64,000 nucleotides of DNA from Luminiphilus sp. (GTDB lineage Bacteria > Pseudomonadota > Gammaproteobacteria > Pseudomonadales > Halieaceae). The notes under the pieces are model-generated. The model ran no database searches, was not told the DNA's origin, and saw nothing but the letters and a program-made list of their open reading frames with translations. The stretch lies in NCBI GenBank assembly GCA_029253085.1, contig JAQXAF010000129.1:1-64000 (forward strand). Reading direction: 5' to 3'. The translations under genes and the position numbers were made by a program. Positions 18,106 through 32,285 of the stretch are shown one piece after another (position 1 is the stretch's first letter; every line of letters begins with the position of its first letter).

Positions 18106-18885
18106 ATGCGAATCATTACCTGCAATACCAACGGCATTAGAGCGGCACAGCGCAAGGGATTTTTTTCTTGGCTATCCCAGCAGAACGCAGATGTCGTCTG
18201 CATTCAGGAGACGAAGGCTCAGATACACCAGCTCGATCCCACGCTTTTTGCACCCGAGGGTTATCACTGCACCTACAATGACGCTCAAAAACCAGGATAC
18301 AGCGGAACTGCCGTATTTAGTCGCGTAAAACCCAAAAGTGTCGTGACTAAATTAGGTTGGGAGCCCATGGACTCCCAAGGGCGTTATCTGCAAGCAGATT
18401 TTAAAGGCTTGAGTGTGATCTCACTTTATGTCCCGTCAGGGTCGAGTGGTGAAGCGGCACAGGATCGCAAAGAAATTTTCATGGAGAAATTCCTTCCGCA
18501 CTTGCAGGCCTTAAAGCGCAAGCGGCGAGAGTTTATTATTTGCGGTGACTGGAACATTTGCCATCGCGAAATCGACCTGAAGAACTGGCGGGGTAATAGA
18601 AAAAATTCAGGATTTTTACCCCATGAACGGGCTTGGCTCGATCGGGTTTATGACGAGCTCGGTTGGGTTGACGTTTTCCGTCGTATCAACCCCAATCCTG
18701 ATCAGTACACCTGGTGGTCCAATCGTGGCCAGGCATGGGCTAAAAATGTCGGCTGGCGTCTCGACTATATGCTGTGCACCCCCGGGGTCGCGGCAGCGGC
18801 AACCGCCGCTAATATTTATCGGGATGAACGCTTTTCAGATCATGCGCCACTCATTATTGATTTCGATACTCAGGTCGAAGCCTGA
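18106..18885 (+). CDS. xthA: Exodeoxyribonuclease III
   Basis: MRIITCNTNGIRAAQRKGF, VVCIQETKAQ, FIICGDWNICHREIDL, WRLDYMLCTPG, SDHAPL. Confidence 0.92.
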   Translation: MRIITCNTNGIRAAQRKGFFSWLSQQNADVVCIQETKAQIHQLDPTLFAPEGYHCTYNDAQKPGYSGTAVFSRVKPKSVVTKLGWEPMDSQGRYLQADFKGLSVISLYVPSGSSGEAAQDRKEIFMEKFLPHLQALKRKRREFIICGDWNICHREIDLKNWRGNRKNSGFLPHERAWLDRVYDELGWVDVFRRINPNPDQYTWWSNRGQAWAKNVGWRLDYMLCTPGVAAAATAANIYRDERFSDHAPLIIDFDTQVEA

Positions 18886-18934
18886 GGGTATTGTGAATAC
18901 GTTTGTTAATTAACAGAGTTACTAGGAGATAGTT

Positions 18935-19270
18935 ATGTTCATATCCAGCGCTTATGCCCAATCCGCGGGCTCAGCACCTGCCGGCGGTGAATTCATGCAG
19001 ATAGGTTTTCTGATCGTTTTGTTTGCTCTGTTTTATTTCTTAGCCATACGACCACAACGAAAGCGACAGAAAGAACACACAGACATGATTTCTGCGCTGA
19101 AAAAGGGCGACGAAGTGGCTATGTCCTCCGGCATGTTGGGAAAGGTCACGGCACTGGATGAAAACTATCTCACCCTGGGTGTTTCAGGCGGGCTTGAACT
19201 TAAATTTCAGCGGATACATGTCAACGCCATTCTGCCCAAGGGCACGCTTAAATCTGTGGGCACTGAGTAA
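18935..19270 (+). CDS. yajC: Preprotein translocase subunit YajC
   Basis: Single TM then FLAIRPQRKRQKEHTDMISALKKGDEVAMSSGMLGKV. Confidence 0.95.
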   Translation: MFISSAYAQSAGSAPAGGEFMQIGFLIVLFALFYFLAIRPQRKRQKEHTDMISALKKGDEVAMSSGMLGKVTALDENYLTLGVSGGLELKFQRIHVNAILPKGTLKSVGTE

Positions 19271-19339
19271 GCTCTCATCGCTTCGCTCCAATACCCTGAC
19301 AGGCTGTCTCTGGCGAGGCTTCCCACGCCTCTCGAGTTT

Positions 19340-20299
19340 TTGCCAAGAGCAAGCACCGCTTGGGGCTGTGGTAAGCGACTTTGGATAAAGCGCGACGACC
19401 TTTCGGGTTCGACGCTAACGGGCAACAAGGTTCGCAAGCTTGAATTCATCGCAGGCTTCGCAAAGACGCAGGGCATTGATACGTTAATAACCTGCGGTGG
19501 CCTGCAAAGTAATCATGCCCGTGCCACGGCTAATGTCTGTGCAAAGTTAGGTTGGCATTGCGAGCTGATTTTGAGAGGGCGTCATCCTGTAAGCGAGGGT
19601 AATACCTTGCTGGACCAGTTGTTCGGAGCGCAAGTTACTGCTGTCGAACCCCGTCGCTATACGGAGCATCTTGATGCCCTTTTAGAGCAGCGAGCAGCGC
19701 ATCACCGCAGCCTCGGTAGGCGACCGCTGATCATTCCCACCGGGGGCAGTAACGGCCTGGGTATTTGGGGGTATGTTGCCGGTGCGGAGGAATTGGTCGC
19801 TGATATGGCAACAGCTGATATCAGTTCCGCGACCATAGTGACAGCCACAGGTTCCGGTGGCACGCAGGCAGGCCTGACCCTGGGAATGGCGCTTTTCAAG
19901 CCCGAATGTCCCGTGTGGGGGGTGGCGGTCTGTGACGACAAGGAATACTTCACGGCTAAAGTCACCGATGATATTACTGAGGCTCAGGGGATCTGGTCAG
20001 CACTCGCCTGTGAAAATATTCAGATCAATACCAATGATGCCTATGTCGGTCCGGGTTATGGCAGGGCGGCTGAACCGGTATATGAACGTATTGCGGCTCT
20101 GGCGAGTTTAGAGGGGATTGTTCTTGATCCTGTCTATACAGGCAAAGCCTTTTATGGTCTTTGTGAGGAGCTCGCTCAGGGCGCTTTCCCTGACGCGACA
20201 GATATCATTTTTGTGCACACCGGGGGTATATACGGCATATTCCCTCATGGTCAGCAACTTGCGGCGGCGGCCAGCCACCCCGCACCATCGGTCAACTAA
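19340..20299 (+). CDS. D-cysteine desulfhydrase / ACC deaminase family PLP enzyme
   Basis: IKRDDLSGSTLTGNKVRKLEF, TCGGLQSNHARATA, TGSGGTQAGLTLG, FVHTGG. Apparent homology extends upstream of the TTG at 19340 (see finding). Confidence 0.9.
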   Translation: MPRASTAWGCGKRLWIKRDDLSGSTLTGNKVRKLEFIAGFAKTQGIDTLITCGGLQSNHARATANVCAKLGWHCELILRGRHPVSEGNTLLDQLFGAQVTAVEPRRYTEHLDALLEQRAAHHRSLGRRPLIIPTGGSNGLGIWGYVAGAEELVADMATADISSATIVTATGSGGTQAGLTLGMALFKPECPVWGVAVCDDKEYFTAKVTDDITEAQGIWSALACENIQINTNDAYVGPGYGRAAEPVYERIAALASLEGIVLDPVYTGKAFYGLCEELAQGAFPDATDIIFVHTGGIYGIFPHGQQLAAAASHPAPSVN

Positions 20300-20314
20300 A
20301 TAGAGGCATCGTTA

Positions 20315-21670
20315 GTGGAAGCTATTATTACGGAAATCAACGCAGTGGCCTGGGGCCCCGGCATGCTGATTTTGTTGCTAGGCACTGGGGTTTTCCTGAC
20401 CTCAGGGTTGGGCTTTATGACGCTTCGCCGCATCCCCACGGCATTTCGCTTGTTGTTCGGTGGCGGTTCAGGACAAGGTAGCGGTGACATTGCACCTTTT
20501 CGAGCACTGATGACATCGCTCTCGGCGACGATCGGAACCGGTAATATTGCAGGGGTGGCAACCGCAATCGCATTGGGTGGACCCGGCGCACTGTTTTGGA
20601 TGTGGATAACCGCACTTTTTGGCCTTGCAACCAAATTTGCTGAAGGCGTATTGGCCGTCGAATATCGAGAGCGCGATGCTCTGGGTGGGTACAGCGGCGG
20701 TCCGATGTATTACATCCGTAACGGTCTCGGGCAACGCTATAAATTCTTGGCTACAGCTTTTGCGGTATTTGGTGCAATGGCTGGTTTTGGCTTGGCTAAC
20801 ACGGTGCAGTCGAACTCAGTGGCACAAGTCCTAGGGGATAATCTTGGCATTCCCTGGCAAGCGACGGGCATTGTTTTGATGCTCGTCGTTGGCAGTGTGA
20901 TTTTAGGGGGTATTCAGCGTATTGCATTGATTGCCGGGGCCGTTGTCCCGAGCATGGCCATCGCTTATGTTCTGATGAGTGTCATTGTGATTGCAATGCA
21001 TATTGAAGAAGTGCCCGCAGCCTTTGGGACAATCTTCGACTCCGCGTTCAATGGCGCGTCCGCAGCGGGCGGTTTTGCCGGTGCGACCGTGTGGGCTGCG
21101 ATTAGATTTGGTGTCGCCCGGGGTGTGTTTTCCAATGAAGCGGGGTTGGGCAGTGCGCCGATAGCGCACGCCGCGGCTAGAACTAATGAACCCGTAGAGC
21201 AAGGAATGATCGCTATGCTCGGCACATTTATCGATACTTTGATTGTTTGTACGATGACCGGCTTGGTGATTGTTCTCACCGGGGTATTTGAAACCGGTGA
21301 GTCCGGTGCCTCGTTGACGGCAATGGCGTTCGCGGAAAGCTTTCCCGGCGGAGAGTGGGTCGTCACTCTAGGTGTCATTTTATTTGCCACGACAACGATG
21401 ATCGGATGGTCATTTTATGGCGAACGCTGTGTCGTTTATTTGGTGGGAACACGAGGTATTTTGCCGTTTCGTATTCTCTGGGTCGCAGCGATTCCCGTAG
21501 GTGCGGGGCTGAATCTTGGCATCGTGTGGTTGATCGCTGATACCTTGAATGCCTTCATGGCCATTCCAAATTTGGTCGCATTACTGCTGTTGTCGCCTGT
21601 AGTATTCAAGCTGTCTCGTGCGTATTTTTCGGGAGAAAGAAGACCTGCAGCTGCGCAAGATGGGGTCTAA
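20315..21670 (+). CDS. Sodium:alanine symporter (AGCS) family protein
   Basis: SLSATIGTGNIAGVATAIALGGPGALFWMWITALFG and FSNEAGLGSAPIAHAAA; GTG start. Confidence 0.93.
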   Translation: MEAIITEINAVAWGPGMLILLLGTGVFLTSGLGFMTLRRIPTAFRLLFGGGSGQGSGDIAPFRALMTSLSATIGTGNIAGVATAIALGGPGALFWMWITALFGLATKFAEGVLAVEYRERDALGGYSGGPMYYIRNGLGQRYKFLATAFAVFGAMAGFGLANTVQSNSVAQVLGDNLGIPWQATGIVLMLVVGSVILGGIQRIALIAGAVVPSMAIAYVLMSVIVIAMHIEEVPAAFGTIFDSAFNGASAAGGFAGATVWAAIRFGVARGVFSNEAGLGSAPIAHAAARTNEPVEQGMIAMLGTFIDTLIVCTMTGLVIVLTGVFETGESGASLTAMAFAESFPGGEWVVTLGVILFATTTMIGWSFYGERCVVYLVGTRGILPFRILWVAAIPVGAGLNLGIVWLIADTLNAFMAIPNLVALLLLSPVVFKLSRAYFSGERRPAAAQDGV

Positions 21671-22580
21671 ATTGACCTCGCCGGCTGCTCCCTCAAACCT
21701 AGTAATCGCCATTTCATCGCGAGCGTTGTTTGATCTGGATACCGCGCATCAGGTTTATGAAAAGAGGGGACTAGCGGCTTACTCTCAATATCAAATTGAT
21801 AACGAACAGGTCCCCCTCAGCCCGGGTACGGCCTTTGGTGTGGTCCGTAAATTATTAGCCCTGAATGACAATCTAAGCGACGCCATGCAGGTAGAGGTTG
21901 TACTGCTTTCCCGTAACAGTGCGGATACCGGGTTGCGGGTTTTTAATTCCATCGAGCATTATCAACTACCGATTACTCGAGCGGTGTTTTGTGGCGGACA
22001 AGCGCCCTGGCGATATATTGTTCCTTTTGGTTGCCAGCTCTTCCTTTCGGCTGAACCTGACGACGTTCGCAAAGCGCTTGAAAATCAGGTGGCAGCTGCG
22101 ACACTAGTGTCTCGTCAGGCCTCTGATAACGAGAACCGGCAGTTACGCTTCGCTTTCGATGGTGATGCGGTACTCTTTTCTGATGAGGCTGAGCAGGTTT
22201 ATAAACGAGACGGTTTAGAGGCGTTTACTGCCAGCGAGCGAGCTGCGAGGCATGAGCCTTTACAGGGGGGGCCATTTAAACGTTTCTTGGCCGCGTTACA
22301 GCAGCTGCAGCAGGCGTTCCCTGTCGATGAGGCGCCCATCCGCACGGCCTTGGTGACGGCGCGATCTGCACCGGCACATGAGCGCGTTATTCGCACCCTG
22401 CGCGCCTGGGATATCCGAATTGATGAATCTATCTTTCTGGGTGGACTCGATAAGACTGAATTTTTAAAGGCCTACCAGGCCGACGTCTTTTTTGACGATC
22501 AGCAGGCCCATTGTGATCGTGCGGCAGACCACATCACTACCGGACACGTGCCACACGGTGTGGCTAACCCCCCTAAGTAA
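21660..22580 (+). CDS. 5'-nucleotidase (cytosolic NT5C1-like)
   Basis: ISSRALFDLDTAHQVYEKRGLAAYSQYQ, VVLLSRNSADTGLRVFNSI, LRFAFDGDAVLFSDEAE, FLGGLDKTEFLKAY. Start ATG 21660. Confidence 0.85.
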   Translation: MGSKLTSPAAPSNLVIAISSRALFDLDTAHQVYEKRGLAAYSQYQIDNEQVPLSPGTAFGVVRKLLALNDNLSDAMQVEVVLLSRNSADTGLRVFNSIEHYQLPITRAVFCGGQAPWRYIVPFGCQLFLSAEPDDVRKALENQVAAATLVSRQASDNENRQLRFAFDGDAVLFSDEAEQVYKRDGLEAFTASERAARHEPLQGGPFKRFLAALQQLQQAFPVDEAPIRTALVTARSAPAHERVIRTLRAWDIRIDESIFLGGLDKTEFLKAYQADVFFDDQQAHCDRAADHITTGHVPHGVANPPK

Positions 22581-22612
22581 CCTTTTTCGCATAAATGCAT
22601 AAAAAACTTTAA

Positions 22613-24969
<2,357 letters not shown>

Positions 24970-25123
24970 AGATGTTGATGACCATTTCGCAACAAATTGA
25001 CACAATACTGCTCTTAAACGTAAGTTACGAGCCCGCGTTGAAAGAGTGCTAACCGGTGAGTGCCACCGGGGCACCCAAGGGTAGCCGAACCGCGCCCACA
25101 AACCAGCAGGATTAAGAGTTTCC

Positions 25124-26866
25124 ATGACCGATAAAGGCAAGCCGGAAAGCGAACAATCTAGTGGGGCAGCCGCGATGCCTCATGCCATGCTCAGCAACCC
25201 ACTCCGGCGCTGCGAGCCGTCTTCAGACGTCCACTCGGGCCGCTACGAACAGACCCTTAAGCGTGGCAGAGAGCTTCAGCAGCGGCCCTATGAGGCCGCG
25301 GGTCAGCGAGGTATCCAGCGGCAGCATTTAAAGAACCGCATGACGGTGTGGGAGAGAGTTCAGTACCTGGCTGACGGCACCCCGCAAGTGTTGTACCAAA
25401 ACTGGGGGCCGAATCTCGATGGGGCTTCATTGGTTACTGCAATTATTCAAATCGATGGCCGTGATGTCGCCATATACGGTCACGATTTCACGGTGCGTGC
25501 CGGCTCAATGGACGCCACTAACGGAAAAAAACTGGCCAGGCTGTTTGAGTTAGCGGCAAAGCGAGGCATTCCACTTGTCGGACTCAACGACTCCGCAGGA
25601 GCTTACATTCCTGCTGGGGTCGGCGGGCTCGATGGTTATGCCGATGCATTTACTGCGTTAAGGAAAGTCAGTGGCGTGGTTCCTAGCATAATGTGCATGT
25701 TTGGTTTTAATGCCGGAGGAGGTAGCTACCTACCCCGTCAAGGTAGTTTTCTTATCCAACCCAAAGATACGTTCTTTGGCTTAACGGGACCCGGGGTCGT
25801 CAAATCAGTGCTAGGTGAAGACATTACACCTGAAGAATTGGGGGGTCCAAAGGTTCACAGCCAAACGGGCGTTACAGATTTTGTCGTTGACGATGAGGTG
25901 TCGGCGCTACGTAAAGTTCGGGAGATCTTAAAATACATACCTGATTCCAGCGTGAAAGCGCCGCAATTCAAGCCCACGACCGATCCCGGAGGCCGGTCGA
26001 CGGTTGATATCGACATTCTGTTGCGAAAGGCGTTTAACTCGCCAACCGGCTTCAATACCCCGGTCGACATTACCATTTTGATTCAGCAGCTGTGTGATCA
26101 TGGCGATTTCCTTGAGGTGCAGGCCGAACGTGCTCGAAACACCATTACTGCCTTTGGCCGGATGGCCGGTCATGTGGTGGGTTTTGTGGCTAACAACTCA
26201 GCGGTAGCCTCGGGACAAATTGATATTGATGCAGCGTACAAAAACGCGCGATTTATTCGATTTTGTAACCTATACAACATTCCCGTCATGTTTTTAGAAG
26301 ATACAACGGGGTTCCTTCCTGGCCGTGAACAAGAGCACCGGGGCATTGTGCAGGCGGGGCGGGCTATGCTCGACGCCATTGTCGATTTGCGTACGCCGCG
26401 ATTCCTGGTCCTTGTCCGCAATGCTTTTGGTGGAGCCTATGCTTCCTATAACAACTACCCGACGGGTGCGGATTTTGTCGTTGCGTTACCAACGACTCGC
26501 GTGGCCGTTATGGGCCCCGCAGGAGTTGAGTATGTCTACAAAGACGAGTTGCGAAAAATCCGAGGAGAGGCCGCGGCTCGGATGACTGCAGAGATAGAAT
26601 CTCAAAAGCAGCAGGGTCTGAGCGACAACGAAGCTGAATCCGCGGCAAAGGAGTGGGTGGATTCATGGGTTCGCGCCGAAGAAGCCGAGCTCGCGTTACG
26701 CTATGAACGCGAGATCATGAATCCAGAAGAGGCACTGAGCCTCGGTTCGGTATCGCAGATCGTTATGCCTTCAGATTTAAGACAGGTTCTCACTGATCAC
26801 CTATCTTTTTGCCTAAGACATTATGAACCCTCAGCGCTGCAAGACGTGCAACGCGAGTTCCATTGA
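25124..26866 (+). CDS. Acyl-CoA (propionyl-CoA-type) carboxylase, carboxyltransferase beta subunit
   Basis: [10 protein letters not shown]-like region, [80 protein letters not shown]. Confidence 0.9.
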   Translation: MTDKGKPESEQSSGAAAMPHAMLSNPLRRCEPSSDVHSGRYEQTLKRGRELQQRPYEAAGQRGIQRQHLKNRMTVWERVQYLADGTPQVLYQNWGPNLDGASLVTAIIQIDGRDVAIYGHDFTVRAGSMDATNGKKLARLFELAAKRGIPLVGLNDSAGAYIPAGVGGLDGYADAFTALRKVSGVVPSIMCMFGFNAGGGSYLPRQGSFLIQPKDTFFGLTGPGVVKSVLGEDITPEELGGPKVHSQTGVTDFVVDDEVSALRKVREILKYIPDSSVKAPQFKPTTDPGGRSTVDIDILLRKAFNSPTGFNTPVDITILIQQLCDHGDFLEVQAERARNTITAFGRMAGHVVGFVANNSAVASGQIDIDAAYKNARFIRFCNLYNIPVMFLEDTTGFLPGREQEHRGIVQAGRAMLDAIVDLRTPRFLVLVRNAFGGAYASYNNYPTGADFVVALPTTRVAVMGPAGVEYVYKDELRKIRGEAAARMTAEIESQKQQGLSDNEAESAAKEWVDSWVRAEEAELALRYEREIMNPEEALSLGSVSQIVMPSDLRQVLTDHLSFCLRHYEPSALQDVQREFH

Positions 26867-29694
26867 TAACCGTCACAGGAAGCTCTAGCTTGTCTAACGA
26901 ACACTATCTCAGTAACCCATTGATCCACCAAGATCGGCAGTTAGGATCAAGCGAGTCAGCGTGGGGCAAGCGTTTTAATTGCAGTGGTATGCGCCCTCTT
27001 ATTATCTGCCGGGGACCAATCCGCAAAGAAGCGATTGATGTCTTTGCTGAGATGGGCATCGACTACTTTGGAATATTACTTTCAGAAAAAGATTCAATTG
27101 TTTACCCCAGAGCGCTTGCGCCTGAACTCAGAGTCCTCACAGATTCCAACCGCATTCATCGGGTTCCGGACTATACGGGCGCCAGCAAAGAAGAGCGCTT
27201 GCAACGCATCGCAGAGATTATAGATATCGCTAAAAAAGGCGACTACAACGCGATATTTGCGGGTTACGGTTTTATGGCTGAAGACGAAACCATGGTCGCG
27301 GCGATGGAAGACGCGGGGCTCAACTTTATCGGTCCCTGCTCAAGAACTGTTCACGATGCGGGCTTAAAGGATGAAGCCAAGCGAACCGCATTAAAGGCGG
27401 GGGTTTCGGTAACACCAGGAATCGATAATGGAACGGCGCTTACCCTGCTGAAAAAGCATCCCAGTAAAGAGGCTTTAAAGGCGTTGTGCAAAGCCGAGGA
27501 ACTTAACGTACCTGAGTCAGCTTTTGATACTGAAACTCTGGAGACCCTTGCTGACGTTATTCTTACCGCAGCCTACAAAAAGGGAATAGACGTTTATACG
27601 GTAGAGGAATTGTCAGAAACACTGACCGACGCGGTTCGGCAAATCAATACGCAATACCCCAAAAACCGGGTGCGTCTCAAAGCCATCGGCGGTGGTGGCG
27701 GCAAAGGTCAGCGAATTGTCGCTTTGGGGGATGCAGAGCGAACTCCTGAGCTCGTGCGTGAAATTTTGGCTGAGGTCAAAACAACCGGGGTTGGTGACAA
27801 CAAAAATGTTCTCGTTGAGCTCAACATTGAGACCACGCGGCATCAAGAAATTCAGGTGATAGGCAATGGCGAATGGTGCATCACACTAGGAGGCCGTGAT
27901 TGCTCCCTGCAAATGCACGAGCAAAAGCTCCTCGAAGTTTCAGTGACTCGAGAAAGTCTGATTCTCGCGGCAGACGCCTCGGAGCGGGCGAATGAACCCG
28001 CGGCGACCGCAGTGCTGCGTCAGGATCTGGCGACACTAGACACGATGGAGGCGGAGGCAGCAATTTTTGGTGCTGCGGTAGGGCTAGACTCGGTTTCAAC
28101 CTTTGAGTGCATCGTAGACCGAGACCGTCATTTCTTTATGGAGATGAATACTCGGATTCAAGTTGAGCACCGGGTGAGCGAACTTTGCTATGCCCTGCGC
28201 TTTGAGAACCCCGATGATCCCGAGGATGCCTTTATTGTTAATTCCCTCGTTGAGGCTATGGTGCTCCTCGCCGCTCATGGGCCCGAGTTGCCCAAACCAA
28301 CCCGGTTAGCAAGGTACGCAGACAGTGTAGAGGCCCGGCTTAACGCAACAAATGACGCCTTGCAGCCCAGTGCGGGCGGTCAAATTCAGCACTGGTCTGA
28401 TGCTATTGAAGGAGAGATTCGAGACGACCAGGGAATCAGCCTGCACAACCCCGATACCGACGTATTTATGGATTACACATTGGCAGGGGCCTACGACTCA
28501 AACATTGCATTGCTGTTAACTGTCGGCGAAACCCGTGTTTCCTGTTATCAGCACATGGCAGAAGTGCTGCGGCAGACAACGATGCGCGGTCCAGACTTAC
28601 ACACAAATCTTAGTTTTCATTATGGCTTGGTTAACTGGTTCCTGGGGAACGAAATTAACGCCCGTCCCACCACAAAATTTATCGTTCCGTATCTTACGGC
28701 TGTGGGTGAATTGGCAAAAGAAGCGCAGCGGGTGGATATCGAGGCGGCATGGAGTCTTTTATGCAAGCAACGAATCAGCGAAGCCTTGCCGGAGCACAGG
28801 GGGGCATTACAAAATGTGCTGCAAAGTAAACAATCGCTGCTACTGCGTCCGATTAAATTATTATTAGATTCCCCACATTTATTGTCAGGCTGGCTGAGCG
28901 TAAATGAGGATGCTTTCCAGCGTGAGGGCGAACATATTAGCTGGGCAGAAAACCCGGTAGATCTGCTCTCTGACACCTACCACTTTTTAAAAATGGATTG
29001 GTCCCCCGATGCCGCGGCGGCCCACGTAATTTGGGATCATGACCATAAGACCCTGTCGGAGGCTGAAGATTTTTATCGTGACCTAGGGCAGCGCTTAGGC
29101 AAAGAAAACTGGGAAGATCTAACCGCCGCACTAAATGGCTCAGCGCCTCAGGAGATGAGCGCAGATGACTGGCAAGCGATTCTCGCCGCTCATCGGGGCT
29201 TCCAAGCGGGTATGGAAATATTGGAGCTGCTGCCTGCAATGGCTCGATTTACTGGCTTCTATGAGCTGAGGGTGAACGCTGACCTGAGCATTGCTATCCC
29301 AGATCGCCTATTAGACGAGGCTCATCAGAGCGTGATGGCTCGGGTTTTAGCGCCGCCACCCGTTGCAAAATCTAATGAGATTGTTGCCGTCAGCGGGGGC
29401 ATGTTTTACGGCCGAGAGGCCCCTGACGCCTCGTTATACGTGCAAGCCGGAGATCATTTTGAAGCCGGAGACCCTGTCTACATTGTGGAAGTAATGAAAA
29501 TGTTTAACAAGGTTTACGCCCCCTTTGCAGGGGTCATTGATGAGGTTTTGATCGAAGGTGAAGGCGTTATTATCAGCAAAGGCCAACCGTTATTTAAGGT
29601 AACTCCTGATGAAAAGGTCGAAATCGAACCTGAACATGTTGTCGCTGAGCGGCGGAAGACACACACCCGTGACCTCATGAAAATGTTTCTTTAA
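26863..29694 (+). CDS. Acyl-CoA carboxylase alpha subunit (biotin carboxylase plus biotinyl domain), long variant
   Basis: [56 protein letters not shown]-terminal biotin motif [16 protein letters not shown]. Confidence 0.9.
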   Translation: MITVTGSSSLSNEHYLSNPLIHQDRQLGSSESAWGKRFNCSGMRPLIICRGPIRKEAIDVFAEMGIDYFGILLSEKDSIVYPRALAPELRVLTDSNRIHRVPDYTGASKEERLQRIAEIIDIAKKGDYNAIFAGYGFMAEDETMVAAMEDAGLNFIGPCSRTVHDAGLKDEAKRTALKAGVSVTPGIDNGTALTLLKKHPSKEALKALCKAEELNVPESAFDTETLETLADVILTAAYKKGIDVYTVEELSETLTDAVRQINTQYPKNRVRLKAIGGGGGKGQRIVALGDAERTPELVREILAEVKTTGVGDNKNVLVELNIETTRHQEIQVIGNGEWCITLGGRDCSLQMHEQKLLEVSVTRESLILAADASERANEPAATAVLRQDLATLDTMEAEAAIFGAAVGLDSVSTFECIVDRDRHFFMEMNTRIQVEHRVSELCYALRFENPDDPEDAFIVNSLVEAMVLLAAHGPELPKPTRLARYADSVEARLNATNDALQPSAGGQIQHWSDAIEGEIRDDQGISLHNPDTDVFMDYTLAGAYDSNIALLLTVGETRVSCYQHMAEVLRQTTMRGPDLHTNLSFHYGLVNWFLGNEINARPTTKFIVPYLTAVGELAKEAQRVDIEAAWSLLCKQRISEALPEHRGALQNVLQSKQSLLLRPIKLLLDSPHLLSGWLSVNEDAFQREGEHISWAENPVDLLSDTYHFLKMDWSPDAAAAHVIWDHDHKTLSEAEDFYRDLGQRLGKENWEDLTAALNGSAPQEMSADDWQAILAAHRGFQAGMEILELLPAMARFTGFYELRVNADLSIAIPDRLLDEAHQSVMARVLAPPPVAKSNEIVAVSGGMFYGREAPDASLYVQAGDHFEAGDPVYIVEVMKMFNKVYAPFAGVIDEVLIEGEGVIISKGQPLFKVTPDEKVEIEPEHVVAERRKTHTRDLMKMFL

Positions 29695-29709
29695 ATTGGA
29701 GATGGTGCT

Positions 29710-30135
29710 TTGATTACCAGTCTTGACCACATCGCTATCGCAGTCCCGGATCTCAATGCCGCTATAGAACGATTCATGGGGGATTTTGGCCTAAGCTTTG
29801 ACGGCACTGATGACGTTGTTGCGGCCCAGACTAAAACGGCATTTTTTAGTCTACCGCCAACCCACATTGAGTTGGTACATCCTTTAGAGGGCGCGGGGCC
29901 CATTGCCAAATATTTGGAAAAACGTGGTGGTGGCATTCATCATCTGTGCTTCAGAACTGACGACATTGATGCTGATGTAGCCCGTCTGAGAGACAAAGGC
30001 TATCGCTTTCTAAGCGATGGGCCATCACCTGGAGCACACGGTGCCCGGGTTATTTTTATACACCCAAAAAGCTGCGATGGCGTGCTTATCGAACTTAGTC
30101 AGCCCGATAGTCACCAGCCAGGGGAGCAGGCATGA
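29710..30135 (+). CDS. mce: Methylmalonyl-CoA epimerase
   Basis: [67 protein letters not shown]. Confidence 0.93.
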   Translation: MITSLDHIAIAVPDLNAAIERFMGDFGLSFDGTDDVVAAQTKTAFFSLPPTHIELVHPLEGAGPIAKYLEKRGGGIHHLCFRTDDIDADVARLRDKGYRFLSDGPSPGAHGARVIFIHPKSCDGVLIELSQPDSHQPGEQA

Positions 30136-32285
30136 GTAAAATCTACGATCCTGAAAAGGCTAATCTTGCCCATTGGTCAGAGCTAGTCACCCAACAAAGT
30201 AAAGGTTTAGGGCCAGATGATTTTGTTTGGCAGACCCCCGAAGGTATTCCACTAAAGACGCTATACACGGCAGCCGATGTCGAAGACCTTCCCCTTACCG
30301 ACACCTTGCCGGGCATCTCGCCGTACATTCGTGGCCCTATGGCGACGATGTATGCGGGTCGGCGCTGGACGATTAGGCAATACGCGGGCTTTTCTACTGC
30401 AGAAAAATCTAACGCGTTTTACCGGCGCGCGCTGGCCGGGGGTGGCCAAGGCATTTCTGTTGCCTTTGATCTGGCGACACACCGCGGCTATGACTCAGAT
30501 CATCCTCGGGTATCCGGGGACGTTGGTAAAGCCGGTGTAGCGGTGGATTCCGTTGAGGACATGAAAGTCCTTTTTAACGGTATCCCGCTAGATCAGGTGT
30601 CTGTGTCTATGACCATGAACGGTGCGGTTCTCCCCGTATTGGCAGGGTATGTCGTAGCGGCGGAAGAACAGGGAGTTCCCCAGGATCAGCTGTCAGGAAC
30701 AATTCAAAATGACATCTTGAAAGAGTTTATGGTTCGCAATACCTACATTTATCCGCCGGCACCTAGCATGCGGATTATCGGCGATATCATCGCACATTGC
30801 TCTCGCAGCATGCCGCGCTTCAACACGATTTCGATCTCCGGCTACCACATGCAAGAAGCTGGAGCCAATGCGGCACTGGAAATGGCGTACACCCTAGCCG
30901 ACGGAAAGGAATACATCCGAACCGCCTTAGCGGCGGGCCTAAATATTGATGACTTTGCGCCGCGTTTGTCCTTCTTTTGGGGCGTGGGCATGGACTTTTA
31001 CATGGAGATCGCCAAAATGCGCGCCGCGCGCCTGATTTGGGCCGAGATAGTCTCAGAGTTTGAGCCCAAAAATTCCAAAAGTTCGATGTTGCGGACTCAC
31101 AGCCAAACTTCAGGCTGGTCGCTGACGGAGCAGGACCCTTACAACAATATTGTCCGGACAACGGTCGAGGCGATGGCCGCCGTCTTTGGCGGCACTCAGT
31201 CGTTGCACACCAATGCACTCGATGAGGCTATCGCCTTACCCTCAGAGTTCGCAGCACGTATTGCCCGTAATACTCAGCTCATTCTGCAAGAGGAAACTGG
31301 AATAGGCCAGGTGGTTGATCCTTGGGGCGGCTCATACATGATGGAAACTCTGACCGCCGAGATGGCGGATAAGGGTCGAGAATTGATTGCTGAAATCGAT
31401 GCCTTAGGTGGCATGGCAAAAGCAATTGAAAGTGGTGTTCCCAAGTTGCGTATTGAAGAAGCGGCGGCGAGTAAGCAGGCGCGAATTGATCGCGGTGAAG
31501 ATGTCATTGTCGGCGTGAACAAATATCAGAATGACGCCAAGGATGAAATTGATGTTCTGGAAATTGATGACGAGCAAGTGCGCGAGGCGCAACTCAGCCG
31601 GCTTGCCTCAATCCGCGCTTCTCGCGATGATGCCGAGGTACAAAAAGCCCTCAATGCATTGACCGAGGCCGCGAAGTCGGGGGAGGGTAACCTGTTAGAG
31701 CTCGCGATTGAGGCCACACGCTGCAGAGCGACGGTCGGCGAAATTTCGGATGCATTAGAGGTTGTTTACGGGCGTTTCGTTGCACAGGCGCAAACAGTGA
31801 GTGGTGTCTATGGTGCAGCCTACGCCGACGACACTGATTGGAGAGCCATTATTTCGGATATCGACAGCTTTATAGAACAGCATGGTCGTCGGCCGAGAAT
31901 GCTGGTTGCTAAAATGGGACAGGACGGTCACGATCGAGGCGCAAAAGTCATTGCCACGGCCTTTGCGGATGTCGGTTTTGACGTTGATTTATCGCCAATG
32001 TTCGCCACACCCGAAGAAGTGGCGCGTCAAGCCATTGAAAATGACGTGCATGCGGTTGGGGCATCCAGTCTTGCAGCCGGACATAAAACCCTCGTGCCGC
32101 AGTTGATTGCAGCGCTGAGAGCTCAAGGGGCAGACGATATTATCGTTATCGCCGGTGGCGTTATCCCCCAGCAAGATTACGGATTCCTTGAGGAACAAGG
32201 GGTCGCATTAATTTTTGGCCCCGGTACACCCATACCAGAAGCAGCCAGAGCCGTGCTAGACGCTGTTAACGCGCGAAAAAGCTAA
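30132..32285 (+). CDS. scpA: Methylmalonyl-CoA mutase
   Basis: [60 protein letters not shown] and B12 motif [13 protein letters not shown]...GASSLAAGH. Confidence 0.96.
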   Translation: MSKIYDPEKANLAHWSELVTQQSKGLGPDDFVWQTPEGIPLKTLYTAADVEDLPLTDTLPGISPYIRGPMATMYAGRRWTIRQYAGFSTAEKSNAFYRRALAGGGQGISVAFDLATHRGYDSDHPRVSGDVGKAGVAVDSVEDMKVLFNGIPLDQVSVSMTMNGAVLPVLAGYVVAAEEQGVPQDQLSGTIQNDILKEFMVRNTYIYPPAPSMRIIGDIIAHCSRSMPRFNTISISGYHMQEAGANAALEMAYTLADGKEYIRTALAAGLNIDDFAPRLSFFWGVGMDFYMEIAKMRAARLIWAEIVSEFEPKNSKSSMLRTHSQTSGWSLTEQDPYNNIVRTTVEAMAAVFGGTQSLHTNALDEAIALPSEFAARIARNTQLILQEETGIGQVVDPWGGSYMMETLTAEMADKGRELIAEIDALGGMAKAIESGVPKLRIEEAAASKQARIDRGEDVIVGVNKYQNDAKDEIDVLEIDDEQVREAQLSRLASIRASRDDAEVQKALNALTEAAKSGEGNLLELAIEATRCRATVGEISDALEVVYGRFVAQAQTVSGVYGAAYADDTDWRAIISDIDSFIEQHGRRPRMLVAKMGQDGHDRGAKVIATAFADVGFDVDLSPMFATPEEVARQAIENDVHAVGASSLAAGHKTLVPQLIAALRAQGADDIIVIAGGVIPQQDYGFLEEQGVALIFGPGTPIPEAARAVLDAVNARKS

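Noticed and set aside
20415-21390. Several 70-140 aa ORFs antisense to the alanine symporter gene
   Set aside because: Low-complexity translations of the antisense of a strongly coding gene; no start/RBS or family support.
28937-29239. Antisense ORF inside the carboxylase alpha gene
   Set aside because: Shadow ORF; the sense strand has clear domain motifs.
30261-31717. Antisense ORFs inside methylmalonyl-CoA mutase (e.g. 30820-31218)
   Set aside because: Shadow ORFs of a high-confidence gene.
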